The position numbers and the translations under genes are program-made. This document shows, in pieces, positions 33,474 through 34,343 of a stretch of DNA of 34,343 bases (position 1 is its first letter; each line of letters begins with the position of its first letter). Source of the DNA: Sinomicrobium soli (GTDB lineage Bacteria; Bacteroidota; Bacteroidia; Flavobacteriales; Flavobacteriaceae); NCBI RefSeq assembly GCF_003285545.1, contig NZ_QLNV01000023.1:1-34343 (forward strand), in the 5' to 3' direction. The notes beneath the pieces are model-generated. The model saw nothing but the letters and a program-made list of their open reading frames with translations, had not been told where the DNA came from and did not search any database.

Positions 33474-34343
33474 TTACAGCGGATGTAAGTTATATTCGGG
33501 ATTCCATGACTGAACGGTTCCAGTGTACAGGGAGGTATTGGCCAAAGCGGCACATATGGCAGTGGTACCCCCGGTATACACATTGGAATCAGGCAAGGTG
33601 TTTTCGGAAATGGCACTGTAAAAATCTCTGAAGGCATAATAGCTGCCGTCTTTTAGCTTTTCGTTACTCAGCTTGATACCCTTTTTATCCTTACTCCAGG
33701 TTAGTTTTGTAGCGCCACTTACCCCGTCTACCTCCTCCAGCTCTTTCCGGGTTTCGGGTTCGGGGTAAAAGAGACCATTACGTATCAATAGAGATACAGT
33801 GCCTTTGGAACCCTTGATACGGAAGGAGTACCCGTCGTGCTGATTAGAACAAGTAACCCCGAAATTGCCTATCATACCCTCTTTTTCATACCTGATATTT
33901 ACCTGAACGTTGTCATAGGTTTCCCTGCCGTCCTTATACCGGTCTATGCCCCCGGTGCCGTAGATGGTGGTGGGCCTGCAGTCGAAGGCCCAGTGGATAA
34001 AGTCCATCTGGTGGGAGAGCAGTTCGGCGGGAAGCCCCCCGGAATATTCCCGGTACATCCGCCAGTTGATCTTTCGTTCCAGACCAGGGTCGGGTACCGG
34101 CCTGCGCCAGTCCGAATTGCGGTCCCAGCGGGCATCGATCTGGGTCACCTTGCCGAGATAACCGTTCTGTATCATCTGCTTTACCTTATAATAGACGGGA
34201 GAATACCGGTACTGGTGTCCTACCTGCAGGGTCTGTTTTTTATGTCTGCCGGCAATATCTACCAGTTGAAGGGCCTGTTCCGGGGTAAAGGTCATGGCTT
34301 TTTCGAGCATGACATGCTTTCCGGCTTCCAGGGCATCTCTGGC
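33474..34343 (-). CDS. Gfo/Idh/MocA-family oxidoreductase, 5' end outside the window
   Basis: About 290 codons are visible and the frame stays open to the right edge, so the Rossmann N-terminus lies beyond it. The visible part starts ARDALEAGKHVMLEKAMTFT, whose E-K-A replaces the more usual E-K-P. It continues with QVGHQYRYSPVYYKVKQMI, GKVTQIDARWDRNSDWRRP, the cofactor/substrate helix GGLPAELLSHQMDFIHWAF (His in the expected place) and the beta-sheet domain. It is a second member of the family in this locus, not a close duplicate of the one at 30590-31939. Whether it has a Tat signal cannot be seen. It probably heads this part of the operon, 132 bp upstream of the DUF1080 gene. Confidence 0.85.
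   Translation of the reverse strand, partial: ARDALEAGKHVMLEKAMTFTPEQALQLVDIAGRHKKQTLQVGHQYRYSPVYYKVKQMIQNGYLGKVTQIDARWDRNSDWRRPVPDPGLERKINWRMYREYSGGLPAELLSHQMDFIHWAFDCRPTTIYGTGGIDRYKDGRETYDNVQVNIRYEKEGMIGNFGVTCSNQHDGYSFRIKGSKGTVSLLIRNGLFYPEPETRKELEEVDGVSGATKLTWSKDKKGIKLSNEKLKDGSYYAFRDFYSAISENTLPDSNVYTGGTTAICAALANTSLYTGTVQSWNPEYNLHPL

Larger units (their letters stand above)
10790..34343 (-). other. Polysaccharide utilisation locus (continues past the right edge)
   Basis: Twelve minus-strand genes with gaps of 7-197 bp form the locus: SusC/SusD with a DUF3823 lipoprotein, three S1-type sulfatases, GH2, GH59, a hybrid two-component regulator, a double-DUF1080 lipoprotein and two Gfo/Idh/MocA proteins. 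Sulfatases plus a galactosidase-type GH59 point to a sulfated, beta-galactose-containing glycan. Nearly all products carry lipoprotein, Sec or Tat signals, as expected for surface and periplasmic degradation. The glycan itself cannot be named from sequence alone. Confidence 0.85.

Noticed and set aside
1-34343. CRISPR arrays, insertion sequences, rRNA
   Set aside because: No regularly spaced repeats beyond the short pairs listed, no transposase frames and no rRNA-like stretches were seen on either strand.

Overview
The window looks like chromosomal DNA of a Bacteroidota member, probably class Flavobacteriia. The evidence is a SusC/SusD outer-membrane pair, a 1350-residue hybrid two-component regulator, three arylsulfatase-type proteins, a DUF3823 lipoprotein, and promoter elements of the Bacteroidota type (TTTG ... 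TAnnTTTG). Genus cannot be read from the sequence. Base composition is mosaic: about the first 2.5 kb is strongly AT-rich, whereas the long gene cluster from about 10.8 kb to the right edge is mostly near or above 50% GC on the lines I sampled.

Region A (1-6.4 kb) is a worn accessory or defence island. It holds decayed and split small genes (1-1495) and a tyrosine recombinase that has lost nearly all of its catalytic domain (1847-2389). An intact type IV toxin-antitoxin pair of the AbiE kind follows (2502-4149, 8-bp overlap), with two related inverted repeats in its promoter region. Next come a second scrap of the same recombinase leader (about 4324-4390), a DUF4143-type AAA ATPase on the minus strand (4400-5641) and a second, broken AbiE-like remnant (5889-6125) that still has a 14-bp perfect operator-like palindrome upstream.

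Region B (6.47-10.6 kb, all minus strand) is a small redox cassette: a luciferase-like flavin monooxygenase, an FAD/NAD(P)-binding monooxygenase and a short-chain dehydrogenase. A strong hairpin terminator ends it, and an AraC-family regulator with large palindromes upstream follows. Its substrate is not evident.

Region C (10.8 kb to the right edge, all minus strand) is a polysaccharide utilisation locus (PUL) that runs off the window. In transcription order it encodes a Gfo/Idh/MocA oxidoreductase (5' end outside the window), a double-DUF1080 lipoprotein, a Tat-exported Gfo/Idh/MocA protein, a GH59 galactocerebrosidase-like hydrolase, SusC, SusD, a DUF3823 lipoprotein, two S1-type sulfatases, the hybrid two-component regulator, a GH2 hydrolase and a third sulfatase. 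The simplest reading is that SusCD captures a sulfated, beta-galactoside-containing glycan, the sulfatases remove sulfate, and GH59 and GH2 cleave beta-linked sugars. The oxidoreductase plus DUF1080 proteins may add a 3-keto (oxidise-then-eliminate) route for linkages that ordinary hydrolases cannot open. The GH59 gene and this candidate oxidative branch are the most interesting parts of the window.
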